The notes under the pieces were generated by a model. The model ran no database searches. It worked only from the letters and a program-made list of their open reading frames with translations, and was not told the origin of the DNA. A stretch of 64,000 nt of DNA from Sphingobium sp. (GTDB lineage Bacteria; Pseudomonadota; Alphaproteobacteria; Sphingomonadales; Sphingomonadaceae): NCBI GenBank assembly GCA_017745115.1, contig JAGIAA010000005.1, positions 55,889 through 119,888 on the forward strand, written 5' to 3'. A program made the position numbers and the translations under genes. Below are positions 34,471-43,458 of the stretch, in pieces; the first letter of the stretch is position 1; each line of letters starts with the position of its first letter.

Positions 34471-35109
34471 TTATTGCCGTTCGGGATGGGCGCGCTGGAC
34501 CGGTTCCAGCGCGGCCGCCCGGGACGCGACCGCGGTCATGCCCGGGAAGGCGTCAAGTGCGACATGGTAACGGTTCGCCGAAAAGACCTGCGGCACGAGA
34601 TAGCAGTCGGCCATCGTCGGGCTGTCGCCAAAGGCGAATTGCCCGCCATGGCGCGTAATCAGTTCCTCGACCGCCTCGAAGCCTTCGCGCATCCAGGTCC
34701 TGATCCAGTCCGACATTTGCGCGTCGTCGGCGGCGAGCTTGTCGCGCAGGTAGATCTGCACGCGCAGGTTGTTCAGAGGATGGATGTCGCAGGCGATAAT
34801 CTGCGCCATCGACCGGATGATCGCGCGTCCATCGGCGTCCGAAGGCAAGAGCGGCGTTTGCGGATAGCGCTCATCCAGCCACTCCATGATGGCACCGCTC
34901 TGTGCGATGATCCCACTGCCGGTATCGAGGGCGGGTACGAACCCCTGCGGATTGAGCGCAAGATAGTCACGGGCGCGCTGCTCGCCGGCCCGCAGGTCAT
35001 GGCTGACCTGTTCGTAGGAGAGGCCTTTCAGATTGAGTGCAATCCGAACCCGATAGCTCGCCGAGGACCGCGAATAGTCGTGAAGGACAAGGCGCGGTTC
35101 GCCGGTCAC
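34471..35109 (-). CDS. maiA: Maleylacetoacetate isomerase
   Basis: The 212-residue protein of the zeta-class glutathione transferase family has LVLHDYSRSSASYRVRIALN with the active-site motif SSASYR, NPQGFVPAL and DSPTMADCYLVPQVF. It converts maleylacetoacetate to fumarylacetoacetate, the next-to-last step of tyrosine breakdown. The GTG start at 35109 overlaps the fahA stop by four bases (GTGA); a longer frame from 35133 adds eight non-conserved residues. It is the last gene of the hppD-VOC-fahA-maiA operon. Confidence 0.94.
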   Translation of the reverse strand: MTGEPRLVLHDYSRSSASYRVRIALNLKGLSYEQVSHDLRAGEQRARDYLALNPQGFVPALDTGSGIIAQSGAIMEWLDERYPQTPLLPSDADGRAIIRSMAQIIACDIHPLNNLRVQIYLRDKLAADDAQMSDWIRTWMREGFEAVEELITRHGGQFAFGDSPTMADCYLVPQVFSANRYHVALDAFPGMTAVASRAAALEPVQRAHPERQ

Positions 35110-36404
35110 CCGCGCACGATCCGTGCACGGCATTCGCCGAAGCCGATGGACACACAGCCGTCTTGTTCGCCATGGGCCGTCATCACGATTTCGTCGCCAT
35201 CTTCGAGGAAAGTCCGCTTCTCGCCATTGCCGAGCTGGATGGGCGTCTTTCCGCCTTCGGTCAACTCCGCGAGACTGCCCCAGCTTGCCCGGGCCTCGCC
35301 GGAGAGCGTGCCGGTTCCGAGCAGGTCGCCGGGCCGCAGGTCGCAGCCACTGGCGGTGTGATGCGCGACGAGCTGGGCAACGGTCCAGTACATCGCCGCC
35401 ATGCTGCCCTTACTGATCCGCTCGGGTGCGTTGCCCTCGGCGCGCATGCGTTCGGTCTGGATCGCGACCTCCATGGTGATCGCGAAGGCGCCATGAGCCT
35501 GATCCGCAGCGTCGCTCAGATAGGGGAGGGGCGCCGGGTCGCCCTCCGGACGCTCCGGCTGTGCCATGCGGAATGGCGCGAGCGCACATGTCGTGACCAC
35601 CCAGGGCGAGACGGTCGTGTGGAAATTCTTGGCGAGGAAGGGCCCGAGCGGCTGATATTCCCAGGCTTGCACGTCGCGGGCCGACCAGTCGTTGAGCAGC
35701 GACAGGCCGGCGATGTGGTTGGCCGCCTTGCCGATGGGAAGGGGCTTGCCGAGCGTGCTGCCGGTGCCGATCCAGACGGCCATTTCCAGCTCATAGTCGA
35801 GACGCCCGGTGGGGCCGAAACGCGGCACGTCCATACCGGGTCCGCGGCTCTGGCCTTGCGGGCGAACGACATTCACGCCGCTGGGCCGGATCGAAGAGCT
35901 GCGGCCATGATAGCCGATCGGCACATATTTGTAGTTGGGAAGGAGCGGGTTCTCGGGCCGGAACTGGCGGCCGATATTCTCGGCATGATGAATGCCGGTG
36001 TAGAAATCCGTGTAGTCGCCGATCGCGAATGGCAAATGCATGCGGCAGTCGGTCGCGGCATGGAGATGGGGGCGGAGAGCCCCCTCGTGCTTGGCGTCGG
36101 CGAGCAGGTCGAACAGACCAAGGCGCAACGTTCGCATCGCGTCATTGCCGAGCGCGAACAGGTTGTTGAGGTTCGGCGCATCGGCCTGCCGCGCGATCTT
36201 GAAGGCGCCCGCCGGCAGCAAATCCGCCACAGCAGCGACATCCAGCACGAAATCGCCAATTGCCACGCCGCCACGCGGCAGGTCGGAGGCCGAGGGTGTG
36301 AAGATGCCGAAGGGCAGGTTCTGGATCGGAAATTCGCTATGACCCTGCGAGCCCTCGACCCAGCTCTTCGCCTGCGGACAATGGCTGTAATTGAGACCGA
36401 TCAA
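35106..36404 (-). CDS. fahA: Fumarylacetoacetase
   Basis: The 432-residue protein has FPIQNLPFGIFTP, FAIGDYTDFYTGIHHA, RPSGVNVVRPQGQ, PTGRLDYELEMAVWIG with its metal-binding Glu, and GDLLGTGTLSG. All are fumarylacetoacetase signatures, including Asp/Glu metal ligands. It hydrolyses fumarylacetoacetate to fumarate and acetoacetate. A TTG at 36404 with GGAG nine bases upstream is the likely start ([10 protein letters not shown]), overlapping the VOC stop by four bases (TTGA). A longer frame from 36494 lacks a good RBS and overlaps the VOC gene by more than 90 bases. Confidence 0.95.
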   Translation of the reverse strand: MIGLNYSHCPQAKSWVEGSQGHSEFPIQNLPFGIFTPSASDLPRGGVAIGDFVLDVAAVADLLPAGAFKIARQADAPNLNNLFALGNDAMRTLRLGLFDLLADAKHEGALRPHLHAATDCRMHLPFAIGDYTDFYTGIHHAENIGRQFRPENPLLPNYKYVPIGYHGRSSSIRPSGVNVVRPQGQSRGPGMDVPRFGPTGRLDYELEMAVWIGTGSTLGKPLPIGKAANHIAGLSLLNDWSARDVQAWEYQPLGPFLAKNFHTTVSPWVVTTCALAPFRMAQPERPEGDPAPLPYLSDAADQAHGAFAITMEVAIQTERMRAEGNAPERISKGSMAAMYWTVAQLVAHHTASGCDLRPGDLLGTGTLSGEARASWGSLAELTEGGKTPIQLGNGEKRTFLEDGDEIVMTAHGEQDGCVSIGFGECRARIVRG

Positions 36405-36976
36405 CTGCGCGTCTCCGTGCTCGCGGGTTCTTCTCCGCCCGGCTCCTGATGCAGCCAGCTGGCCATGCGCGGCGCCTTCCTGGTCTGGCTCCATTCGTCC
36501 AGCATGGCCGGCGCGACGCTCTCGGCCTCCATGATCTGCTCCGCCGTGCCGATGTTGCAGGCAAGCTCGAGCCGGTGGCCGTTGGGGTCGAAGAAATAGA
36601 TGGAGCGGAACAGGCCGTGATAGGTCGGGCCCAGCACCTTGATGTCATGCGTTTCAAGGTGCGCCTTCGCGGCGAGGAGCGCATCGAGATCGGGCACTTC
36701 GAATGCGATATGCTGCACCCAGGCCGGCGTGTTCGGGTCCTTGCCCATCTCCGGCTGGTTGGGCAGCTCGAAGAAGGCGAGGACGTTGCCGCCGCCGCAA
36801 TCCAGGAAGACGTGCATATAGGGATCATATTCGCCCGTGGAGGGCACATGGTCCTCGGCGAAGGCCGTCGTGTAGCGCATGCCGAGCACGCGCTCGTACC
36901 AATCCACTGTCTCCTTCGCGTCGCGGCAACGATAGGCGACATGATGAATGCGCGTGAGATTCGGCGCGCCGGTCAT
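36401..36976 (-). CDS. VOC-family (glyoxalase/dioxygenase-fold) protein
   Basis: The 191-residue protein carries two VOC repeats ([20 protein letters not shown], then [16 protein letters not shown]) and possible metal ligands: His near residue 10, His in QHIAF and Glu in GHRLELA. These form a two-His-one-carboxylate layout. It is co-transcribed between hppD and fahA with four-base overlaps on both sides. This is the place where homogentisate dioxygenase would be expected, and no such gene is in the window. It may have replaced that activity or may be an accessory protein. The C-terminal 40 residues are an extension ([13 protein letters not shown]). Confidence 0.85.
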   Translation of the reverse strand: MTGAPNLTRIHHVAYRCRDAKETVDWYERVLGMRYTTAFAEDHVPSTGEYDPYMHVFLDCGGGNVLAFFELPNQPEMGKDPNTPAWVQHIAFEVPDLDALLAAKAHLETHDIKVLGPTYHGLFRSIYFFDPNGHRLELACNIGTAEQIMEAESVAPAMLDEWSQTRKAPRMASWLHQEPGGEEPASTETRS

Positions 36977-38106
36977 TGGGCGTCTCCCTGCAACACGCCG
37001 CGGCGCATCTGGTCGCGCTCCATGGACTGGAAGAGGGCGGTGAAATTGCCCTCGCCGAAGCCCTCATCCTTCTTGCGCTGGATGAACTCGAAAAAAACCG
37101 GGCCGATCATCGTCTCGGAGAAGATCTGGAGGAGGAGCCGGGGATCGCCCTGTTCGGTCGAGCCGTCGAGCAGGATGCCGCGCCTCTGCAACTCGGCGAC
37201 CGGCTCGCCATGGCCCGGCAGGCGCTCGTCGAGCATCTCGTAATAAGTGTCCGGCGGTGGCGTCATGAAGGGCGTGCCGAGCGCCTTGAGCTTGTCCCAG
37301 CAGGCGAGGAGATCATCGCAGATGAAGGCGATGTGCTGGATGCCCTCGCCATTATAGGCACGCAGGAATTCCTCGATCTGTCCACCACCGGCCTTGCCTT
37401 CCTCGTTGAGGGGGATGCGGATCTTGCCGTCGGGCGCGGTCATCGCCTTGCTCGTGAGACCGGTATACTCACCCTTGATGTCGAAATAGCGGATTTCGCG
37501 AAAGCCGAAGATCCGCTCATAATAGTCGGCCCAATAGGCCATGCGACCGCCATAGACATTGTGCGTCAGATGATCGACGAGGGTGAAGCCCGCACCGGGG
37601 GGATGGCGCTCGACGTTCGGGAGATACCGGAAATCGATGTCATAGACTGACAGGGCTTCAGGCTCGTCCATCGTCGCGTAGCGATCGATGAAATAGATGA
37701 TGGCGCCGCCAATGCCGCGGATCGCCGGGAGCCGCAGTTCCATCGGGCCGGTCCTGATCTCGACCGGCTCGGCGCCGCGCTCGATCGCCAGCTCATAAGC
37801 ACGCGCCGCATCGTTGACGCGGAAGCCCATGCCGCAGGCCGAAGGGCCATGCTCGGCCGCGAAATAGGCGGCGGGGCTGCGGGGCTCGTAATTGGCGATC
37901 AGGTTGATCTCGCCCTGGCGCCACAGGTCGACATCCTTGGAGCGGTGATGGGCGACACGCGTGAAACCCATAGCGGTAAAGACCGGCTCGAGCGTGCCGC
38001 GTTGGGGCGCGCAGAATTCGATGAACTCGAAGCCGTCGAGGCCGAGCGGATTGTCGAAACCGGCTGGTGCCAGGTCGCGGGCACGAACGGTCATGGGGGC
38101 AGTCAT
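36973..38106 (-). CDS. hppD: 4-hydroxyphenylpyruvate dioxygenase
   Basis: The 377-residue protein has [10 protein letters not shown] at the start, the iron ligands His in [12 protein letters not shown] and in [11 protein letters not shown], and Glu in [18 protein letters not shown]. These are the standard HPPD facial triad and C-terminus. It converts 4-hydroxyphenylpyruvate to homogentisate in phenylalanine/tyrosine breakdown. The ATG at 38106 with AGGAGAG six bases upstream is chosen over a longer frame. It leads the operon and faces the divergent Lrp gene across a strong palindrome. Confidence 0.96.
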   Translation of the reverse strand: MTAPMTVRARDLAPAGFDNPLGLDGFEFIEFCAPQRGTLEPVFTAMGFTRVAHHRSKDVDLWRQGEINLIANYEPRSPAAYFAAEHGPSACGMGFRVNDAARAYELAIERGAEPVEIRTGPMELRLPAIRGIGGAIIYFIDRYATMDEPEALSVYDIDFRYLPNVERHPPGAGFTLVDHLTHNVYGGRMAYWADYYERIFGFREIRYFDIKGEYTGLTSKAMTAPDGKIRIPLNEEGKAGGGQIEEFLRAYNGEGIQHIAFICDDLLACWDKLKALGTPFMTPPPDTYYEMLDERLPGHGEPVAELQRRGILLDGSTEQGDPRLLLQIFSETMIGPVFFEFIQRKKDEGFGEGNFTALFQSMERDQMRRGVLQGDAQ

Positions 38107-38197
38107 GGGCAGCTCTCCTGTGGGCGAAGAATAGCATGTCCGGACCGCAATATCCGCGCGATATTCGCGGTGATGCGCAGCAATTTCGCGAATCTGT

Positions 38198-38221
38198 TGC
38201 GCATATAAGGAAATATGCGCA
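38198..38221. promoter_or_regulatory. Lrp-type operator between hppD and lrp
   Basis: A perfect 9-bp inverted repeat TGCGCATAT (38198-38206) and ATATGCGCA (38213-38221) with a six-base spacer sits in the divergent gap. TGCGCA-like half sites recur nearby (38175-38180). The right arm ends three bases before a TTG start and twelve before the ATG of the Lrp gene, so binding should block lrp and regulate hppD. Confidence 0.65.
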
Positions 38222-38233
38222 TGATTGCCGCAT

Positions 38234-38701
38234 ATGGATCGACTCGATCTCCGCATTCTTGCGCGTCTTCAGGACGACGCGACCGTTTCCCATGCCGAAC
38301 TGGGCGAGCAGGTCGGTCTGTCCGCGTCGCAGGTGTCGCGCCGCATCCAGCGGCTGACGCAGGACTCGGTCATCCGCCGCCAGGTCGCGCTGCTCGATCC
38401 CGAGAGCTTGGGTCTCAATGTCGAGGCCTATGTGCTCGTCAGCCTCGCCAGCTATGCAAAGGGGGTCGCCGAAGCCTTTCACAAGCGCGTGATCGGCCTT
38501 GCAGAAGTCGTCGAATGCTGCGCCCTGACCGGCGACAGCGATTATTTGCTGCACCTGATGGCGCGCGACCTGCCGTCATTGTCCCGTCTCATTAACGAGG
38601 AGCTTCTAGGTCATGGCGATATCGCTAATGTCCGCTCCAACATCGTCCTCAATCGCGTGAAGCGCACGACAGCGCTGCCGCTGCCCGCGGCGCGCCTTTG
38701 A
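38234..38701 (+). CDS. Lrp/AsnC-family regulator of aromatic amino acid catabolism
   Basis: The 155-residue protein starts [20 protein letters not shown] and contains the HTH ([19 protein letters not shown]), a linker and the RAM ligand domain with [20 protein letters not shown]. The ATG at 38234 is used; a TTG at 38225 with AAGGAA 11 bases upstream is an alternative. It lies between divergent hppD and phhA, so it is the likely regulator of phenylalanine/tyrosine breakdown, sensing an aromatic amino acid. A palindrome covers its promoter. Confidence 0.9.
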   Translation: MDRLDLRILARLQDDATVSHAELGEQVGLSASQVSRRIQRLTQDSVIRRQVALLDPESLGLNVEAYVLVSLASYAKGVAEAFHKRVIGLAEVVECCALTGDSDYLLHLMARDLPSLSRLINEELLGHGDIANVRSNIVLNRVKRTTALPLPAARL

Positions 38702-38738
38702 CGTTGAAGCGGCGCCGCGCGAAGCCCATGTTGCGGCG

Positions 38739-39620
38739 ATGACAGACGGGCTCCACATTCACGAGACCCCGCCCGAAGGCGCCGCGCCGGACTGGATCGT
38801 CCCGCAGGATTGGGCGCATTACGACGCGCAGGAACATGCCGTCTGGGACCTGCTGTTCGCGCGCCAGACGGCGCAGCTCCGGGGCCGGGCATGCGACGCC
38901 TATCTGCGTGGGCTCGATGTGCTGCATCTCTCCAGGCCCGGCATCCCGGACTTCTCGGAGCTGTCCGATCGCCTGATGGCGCTGACCGGCTGGCAAGTGG
39001 TGGCCGTACCGGGCCTCGTCCCGGACGCCGTCTTCTTCGACCATCTCGCCCATCGCCGCTTCGTCGCCGGCAATTTCATTCGCCGCGCCGATCAGCTCGA
39101 CTATCTGGAGGAGCCGGACGTCTTTCACGATGTGTTCGGCCATGTCCCGCTGCTCGCCGATCCGGTCTATGCCGATTACATGCAGGCCTATGGCCGGGGC
39201 GGCCTGCGCAGCCTTGAATTCGGCGCGATCCGCAAGCTCGCGCGACTATACTGGTACACCGTCGAGTTCGGTCTGATCGAGGAGGCGGGGCAGTTGAAAT
39301 TGTTCGGCGCGGGAATCGTCTCGAGCCACGGCGAGAGCGCGTTCGCCCTCGAAGACGCGAGCCCCAACCGCATTGCCTTCGATCTGCTGCGGGTGATGCG
39401 GACGAACTATCGGATCGACGATTACCAGCAGAGCTATTTCGTGATTCCCAGTTTCGAGGCGCTGCTGAAAGCGACGGCAGAGGCCGACTTCGCGCCGGTT
39501 TATGCTGCACTCGAAACGCTGGAGGATCTTGCGCCTCCGGATGTGCTGCCAGACGATCGGCTGTTCACGGAGGGCACGCAGGCTTATTGGCGGGACAAGG
39601 CCGCTCATGCTAAGCCCTGA
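38739..39620 (+). CDS. phhA: Phenylalanine 4-monooxygenase
   Basis: The 293-residue protein has EEPDVFHDVFGHVPLLADP with the two iron-binding His and WYTVEFGLIEEAG with the Glu of the iron site. These are the signature of bacterial aromatic amino acid hydroxylases. It converts phenylalanine to tyrosine using tetrahydropterin. It starts 38 bases after the Lrp stop. No pterin-recycling dehydratase (phhB) is seen in the window. The cluster feeds tyrosine to the hppD-fahA-maiA operon. Confidence 0.96.
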   Translation: MTDGLHIHETPPEGAAPDWIVPQDWAHYDAQEHAVWDLLFARQTAQLRGRACDAYLRGLDVLHLSRPGIPDFSELSDRLMALTGWQVVAVPGLVPDAVFFDHLAHRRFVAGNFIRRADQLDYLEEPDVFHDVFGHVPLLADPVYADYMQAYGRGGLRSLEFGAIRKLARLYWYTVEFGLIEEAGQLKLFGAGIVSSHGESAFALEDASPNRIAFDLLRVMRTNYRIDDYQQSYFVIPSFEALLKATAEADFAPVYAALETLEDLAPPDVLPDDRLFTEGTQAYWRDKAAHAKP

Positions 39621-39623
39621 AAA

Positions 39624-40040
39624 ATGCTGAATCTTTCCTGCACCTGCGGCGACGTCCGCATCGAGGTCGTCAAGCGGCCCGATTTCATCCATGAGTGCAA
39701 CTGCACCCTCTGCGCGAAGAGCGGCGCGCGCTGGGGCTACTTCCATCCGTCCGAAGCGACCGTGTCCGGCGAGACGCAGGGCTATAGCCGGCAGGACAAG
39801 GACGATCCGGCGGCGAATGTACGCTTCTGCCCGAAATGCGGCGCGACGACCCACTTCGTCCTGACCGAGAGCGCTGTCGAGAAGTTCGGCAACAGCATGA
39901 TGGGCGTCAACATGTGGCTTGCCGAGCCGGGCGACCTGTCGGGGTTGGAATTGCGCTATCCCGATGGACGCAGCTGGGTCGGCGCCGGCGATTTCACCTA
40001 TGTGCGTGAGGCGCTGATCATCGGGGGGACAGCGGGATAG
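39624..40040 (+). CDS. GFA-family zinc protein
   Basis: The 138-residue protein has CTCGDVR, ECNCTLCAKSG and VRFCPKCGATTHF. These are three Cys pairs forming the zinc sites of the GFA (glutathione-dependent formaldehyde-activating enzyme-like, Mss4) fold. It begins three bases after phhA stops, so it is probably in the same transcript. GFA proteins bind zinc and glutathione adducts. A detoxification role is possible, but the family is mostly uncharacterised. Confidence 0.9.
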   Translation: MLNLSCTCGDVRIEVVKRPDFIHECNCTLCAKSGARWGYFHPSEATVSGETQGYSRQDKDDPAANVRFCPKCGATTHFVLTESAVEKFGNSMMGVNMWLAEPGDLSGLELRYPDGRSWVGAGDFTYVREALIIGGTAG

Positions 40041-40112
40041 ATTTTCCATCCGATCAGCTTGAATCGTCGCGCCGACTCGATCGGCGATTGTCCCGTCGGA
40101 CGAGAGCAAACT

Positions 40113-40202
40113 GTTCCCCGGCGAAGGCCGGGGTCCAGCCTCGACGCGAACTGTCGAATGCGCAGTGCCGCCTCGTCTGGGCCCCGGCCTTCGCCGGGGA
40201 AC
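40113..40202. repeat. Palindromic repeat, family A (intergenic copy)
   Basis: Two 26-base arms (40113-40138 and 40177-40202) are reverse complements except one base. Each contains TTCCCCGGCGAAGGCCGGGG. It lies between the GFA gene and the thiolase gene stop. The same family occurs inside the bkdB gene (46032-46133). Confidence 0.85.
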
Positions 40203-40248
40203 TGCTTCAACGGGAAAGTCGCCTATCGAGTCCGGTGAAGGGGAACTC

Positions 40249-41430
40249 CTAAACCAGCTCCACCGCCATCGCAGTCGCCTCGCCGCCGCCGATGCAGAGG
40301 CTCGCGATGCCGCGCTGGAGGCCGCGGGCCTGCAGCGCTGCGATCAGCGTCACGAGGATGCGCGCGCCGGATGCGCCGATCGGATGGCCGAGCGCGCAGG
40401 CACCGCCGTTCGCGTTGAGCGCGTCGTCGGGGATGCCGAGTTCGCGCTGGGCGATGAGCGCGACGACCGCGAAGGCCTCGTTGACCTCGAACAGGTCGAC
40501 ATCCGTCACGCTCCAGCCGACCCGGTCGAGCAAAGTCCGCATTGCCGCGACGGGCGCGGTCGTGAACAGGGCCGGCGCATGGGCGTGAGCCGCATGACCC
40601 ACGATCCGCGCGATCGGCTGGAGACCCATCCGTTCAGCCACGCTTGCCCGTGTCATCACGAGCGCCGCCGCGCCGTCCGAAATGGACGATGCATTGGCCG
40701 CCGTGATCGTGCCGTCCTTGGCGAAGGCGGGCTTCAACGTCGGAATCTTGTCGATGCTGGCCTTGGCCGGCTGCTCATCGGCCGTGACCGAGACGCTGCC
40801 TTTGCGTGTCTCGACTGTCACCGGCGCGATCTCGGTCTCGAAAGCGCCGCTCGCTTGCGCGGCCTGGGCGCGGCTTAGGGACCGGATCGCGAAATCGTCC
40901 TGCTCCTCGCGCGAAAACTGGTAGGCGCGCGCCGTTTCCTCGGCGAAGGCGCCCATCAGCTTGCCGGTCTCATAGGCGTCCTCGAGCCCGTCGAGGAACA
41001 TCGAGTCCTTGACGACATCATGGCCGATGCGTGCGCCGCCGCGATGCTTGGAGAGCAGATACGGCGCGCCGGTCATGCTCTCCATGCCGCCCGCCACGAC
41101 GATGTCCGCCGAGCCGGCGCGCAGCATGTCATGCGCGAGGATCGCCGCCTGCATGCCCGATCCGCACATCTTGTTGACCGTGGTCGCCTGGACATGCTCG
41201 CCCAAGCCGGCATGGATCGCCGCCTGCCGCGCCGGCGCTTGGCCCAGGCCGGCGGGCAGCACGCAACCCATCAGGATCTGCTCTATCATGGCCGGTTCGA
41301 CACCCGCGCGCTCGACCGCCGCCCGCACGGCGGCCGCGCCAAGATCGGTCGCCTTCACGGCCGATAGCTCGCCCTGAAAGCCGCCCATAGGCGTGCGGGC
41401 CATACCGGCAATGAGAATGGGGTCGGTCAT
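40249..41430 (-). CDS. Thiolase (acetyl-CoA C-acyltransferase)
   Basis: The 393-residue protein has the catalytic Cys in NKMCGSGMQA, EVNEAFAVVALI with the Asn and Glu of the active site, ALGHPIGASGAR with the catalytic His, and ASLCIGGGEATAM with the second Cys. It is full-length thiolase II. It can form or cleave acetoacetyl-CoA and beta-ketoacyl-CoA, the final step for leucine or fatty-acid breakdown. The start ATG at 41430 is standard (MTDPILIAGMARTP). It is on the minus strand after the acyl-CoA dehydrogenase gene. Confidence 0.94.
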   Translation of the reverse strand: MTDPILIAGMARTPMGGFQGELSAVKATDLGAAAVRAAVERAGVEPAMIEQILMGCVLPAGLGQAPARQAAIHAGLGEHVQATTVNKMCGSGMQAAILAHDMLRAGSADIVVAGGMESMTGAPYLLSKHRGGARIGHDVVKDSMFLDGLEDAYETGKLMGAFAEETARAYQFSREEQDDFAIRSLSRAQAAQASGAFETEIAPVTVETRKGSVSVTADEQPAKASIDKIPTLKPAFAKDGTITAANASSISDGAAALVMTRASVAERMGLQPIARIVGHAAHAHAPALFTTAPVAAMRTLLDRVGWSVTDVDLFEVNEAFAVVALIAQRELGIPDDALNANGGACALGHPIGASGARILVTLIAALQARGLQRGIASLCIGGGEATAMAVELV

Positions 41431-41453
41431 GTCTTGGTCCTCATCCACTAATC

Positions 41454-41522
41454 CCGTTCGGTTCGAACGAAGTCGAGAACCGTTCGCGCCACACGTGTCT
41501 CGACTTCGCTCGACACGAACGG
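41454..41522. repeat. Palindromic repeat, family B
   Basis: Arms 41454-41480 and 41496-41522 are imperfect reverse complements (core AACGAAGTCGAGA / TCTCGACTTCGCT). It fills the space between the acyl-CoA dehydrogenase stop and the thiolase start. Confidence 0.75.
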
Positions 41523-41529
41523 ATGCGCC

Positions 41530-42657
41530 TCACAACCCCCGCGCGATGACCATCCGCTGAATGTCGGAAGTGCCCTCGTAAATCTGACAGACGCGCACAT
41601 CCCGATAGATGCGGGCGAGACCGAATTCTTCAAGATAGCCGTAGCCGCCAAGCGTCTGGATGGCCCCGGAGACGATCGCTTCGGCCGCTTCGCTGGCGAA
41701 GAGCTTCGCCATTGACGCTTCCTTGAGAGCTGGAAGGCCGGCATCCTTCACCGCAGCCGCATGCAGCACCAGTTGCCGCGCGGCTTCGAACTGCGTGGCA
41801 AGATCGGCGAGGCGATGGCCGACAGCCTGGTGCTGGATGATCGGCTTGCCGAAGCTCTGCCGGTCCTTGGCATATTGCACCGCGATCTCCAGCGCAGCCT
41901 GCGCCATGCCGACCGACTGCGCCGCAATGCCGATGCGCCCGACCTCCAGATTGGCGAGCGCGATCCGGTAGCCCGCACCTTCCGGTCCAAGCATGAGGTC
42001 GGGGGAGAGGCGCATATTGTCGAAGCGCAGGGCGCAAGTGTCCGACGCCCCCTGGCCGAGCTTGTGCTCCACCTTGTCGACCAGATAGCCTGGCGTGTCC
42101 GTCGGCACGAGGAACGCGCTCTGACCCTGTTTGCCCGCAGCCGGATCGGTGACGGCAAAGACGATCGTCAACCCAGCGATCTTGCCTGAGGTGATGAACT
42201 GCTTGGCGCCGTTCATGACCCAGTGATTGCCGTCGCGCGTTGCCCGCGTGCGGATGGCCGAGGCGTCGGACCCGGCATTCTCCTCCGTGAGGGCAAAAGC
42301 GCCGATGCTGCGCCCCGCGATCAAATCGGGCAGGAAACGCGCCTTTTGTTCGTCGCTGCCCTCGCGCAGCAGGCCCGAGATCACGAGCGAGTTCTGCACC
42401 GACATGATCGTCGAGAGTGCACCGTCTGCCGCGCCGATTTCGATGAGCGCGAGGGCATAGCTGACCATGTCCAGCCCGGCGCCGCCGGCGTCCTCCGGCG
42501 CCGTCACGCCCATCAGGCCGAGTTCGCCCATTTGCGTGAAAAGCTCCGGCGGATATCCGCCCGCCGCTTCGAACTGCGCGCTGCGTGGTTTGACCTCCTC
42601 CTGCGCGAAGGCGCGAATCGCCTCCTGCACGGCTTTCTGGGTGTCATTGAGGATCAT
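41530..42657 (-). CDS. Acyl-CoA dehydrogenase
   Basis: The 375-residue flavoprotein has FALTEENAGSDASAIRT, the FAD/substrate loop ITSGKIAGLTIVFAVTD and YEGTSDIQRMVIARGL, where the Glu of YEGTS is the usual catalytic base. This places it with short/medium- or 2-methyl-branched-chain acyl-CoA dehydrogenases, not isovaleryl. It may serve isoleucine/valine breakdown along with the bkd genes opposite. The ATG at 42657 gives the usual N-terminus (MILNDTQKAVQEAI). The thiolase gene lies 100 bases downstream. Confidence 0.93.
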   Translation of the reverse strand: MILNDTQKAVQEAIRAFAQEEVKPRSAQFEAAGGYPPELFTQMGELGLMGVTAPEDAGGAGLDMVSYALALIEIGAADGALSTIMSVQNSLVISGLLREGSDEQKARFLPDLIAGRSIGAFALTEENAGSDASAIRTRATRDGNHWVMNGAKQFITSGKIAGLTIVFAVTDPAAGKQGQSAFLVPTDTPGYLVDKVEHKLGQGASDTCALRFDNMRLSPDLMLGPEGAGYRIALANLEVGRIGIAAQSVGMAQAALEIAVQYAKDRQSFGKPIIQHQAVGHRLADLATQFEAARQLVLHAAAVKDAGLPALKEASMAKLFASEAAEAIVSGAIQTLGGYGYLEEFGLARIYRDVRVCQIYEGTSDIQRMVIARGL

Positions 42658-42702
42658 GGGCTCGCCTCTCCAAGCCGCTGCACGGCTTCTATTTTCGGGC
42701 TT

Positions 42703-42790
42703 CGTCATCCTGAACTTGTTTCAGGATCCATCTGGCCCTTTAGCGCTGCACCTGACGCGAAATGGATGCTGAAACAAGTTCAGCATGACG
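42703..42790. repeat. Palindromic repeat, family C
   Basis: Arms 42703-42731 and 42762-42790 (29 bases, 2 mismatches; core CTGAACTTGTTTCAG) lie between the acyl-CoA dehydrogenase start and the Lrp gene stop. Confidence 0.85.
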
Positions 42791-42834
42791 ATGGCTGGCG
42801 ATTGAGGGGGGCGGCAAGTGCGCGGCGGCGACGA

Positions 42835-43320
42835 TCAGACCGGCACGTTCATGGTCATTTTTATCGTCTTGAGCGCGAAGCTCGACACGACCGACGCCAC
42901 CCCCGGGAGGTGCAACAGCACCTTCTTGAGGAAATGCTCATAGTCGCCGACATCGCGGGCCAGGACGCGCAGCATGTAGTCACTCTCGCCGCTCATCGTG
43001 AAGCACTCGACGATCTGGGGATGCGTCTCGACCGATTCCTCGAAGCGGTTGAGCGACTCCTCCTCGTGGTTCTTCAGCTTGATGTGAGCGAACACGCTGA
43101 TGTTGAAACCCAGCATCTCGGCATTGAGCAGCAGCGCCCGCCCGCGCACGATCCCGGCCTCTTCCATGCGCTTGAGCCTGCGCCAGCAGGGCGTGTGCGA
43201 CAGGCCGACGCGCTCCGCCAGATCGGCCATGGTGAGATCGGGTTCGGCCTGGAGATGCGCGAGTATGCGTCGGTCCACGGCGTCGAGCGAGGCGGGCCCT
43301 TCGACCTTTTGCGCCTTCAT
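42835..43320 (-). CDS. Lrp/AsnC-family regulator (BkdR-like)
   Basis: The 161-residue protein has the AsnC-type HTH (LAERVGLSHTPCWRRLKRM) and RAM domain with FTMSGESDYMLRVLARD. The Trp/Pro/Cys positions TPCWRR match the BkdR-like branch. It is divergent from bkdA1 with a palindrome in the gap, the usual arrangement of the regulator that activates branched-chain keto acid dehydrogenase genes. The effector is presumably a branched-chain amino acid. Confidence 0.9.
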   Translation of the reverse strand: MKAQKVEGPASLDAVDRRILAHLQAEPDLTMADLAERVGLSHTPCWRRLKRMEEAGIVRGRALLLNAEMLGFNISVFAHIKLKNHEEESLNRFEESVETHPQIVECFTMSGESDYMLRVLARDVGDYEHFLKKVLLHLPGVASVVSSFALKTIKMTMNVPV

Positions 43321-43350
43321 GGGATTTCTCTCCTCAAAACGAGGCATTTC

Positions 43351-43367
43351 TTAGGAGCCGATCCTAA
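43351..43367. promoter_or_regulatory. Dyad in the BkdR/bkdA1 intergenic region
   Basis: TTAGGA (43351-43356) and TCCTAA (43362-43367) form a perfect 6-bp inverted repeat with five-base spacer, 31 bases upstream of the Lrp-type gene start. It is a candidate operator for that regulator. Confidence 0.5.
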
Positions 43368-43458
43368 TCATCGCGCGTTCGGTCCGCAAATAAGCAAATT
43401 CTGCCTCCGCGCCTTGGGATATGATGCGCAGCAGAACAAGTCTTGAGAGGACGCCGCC

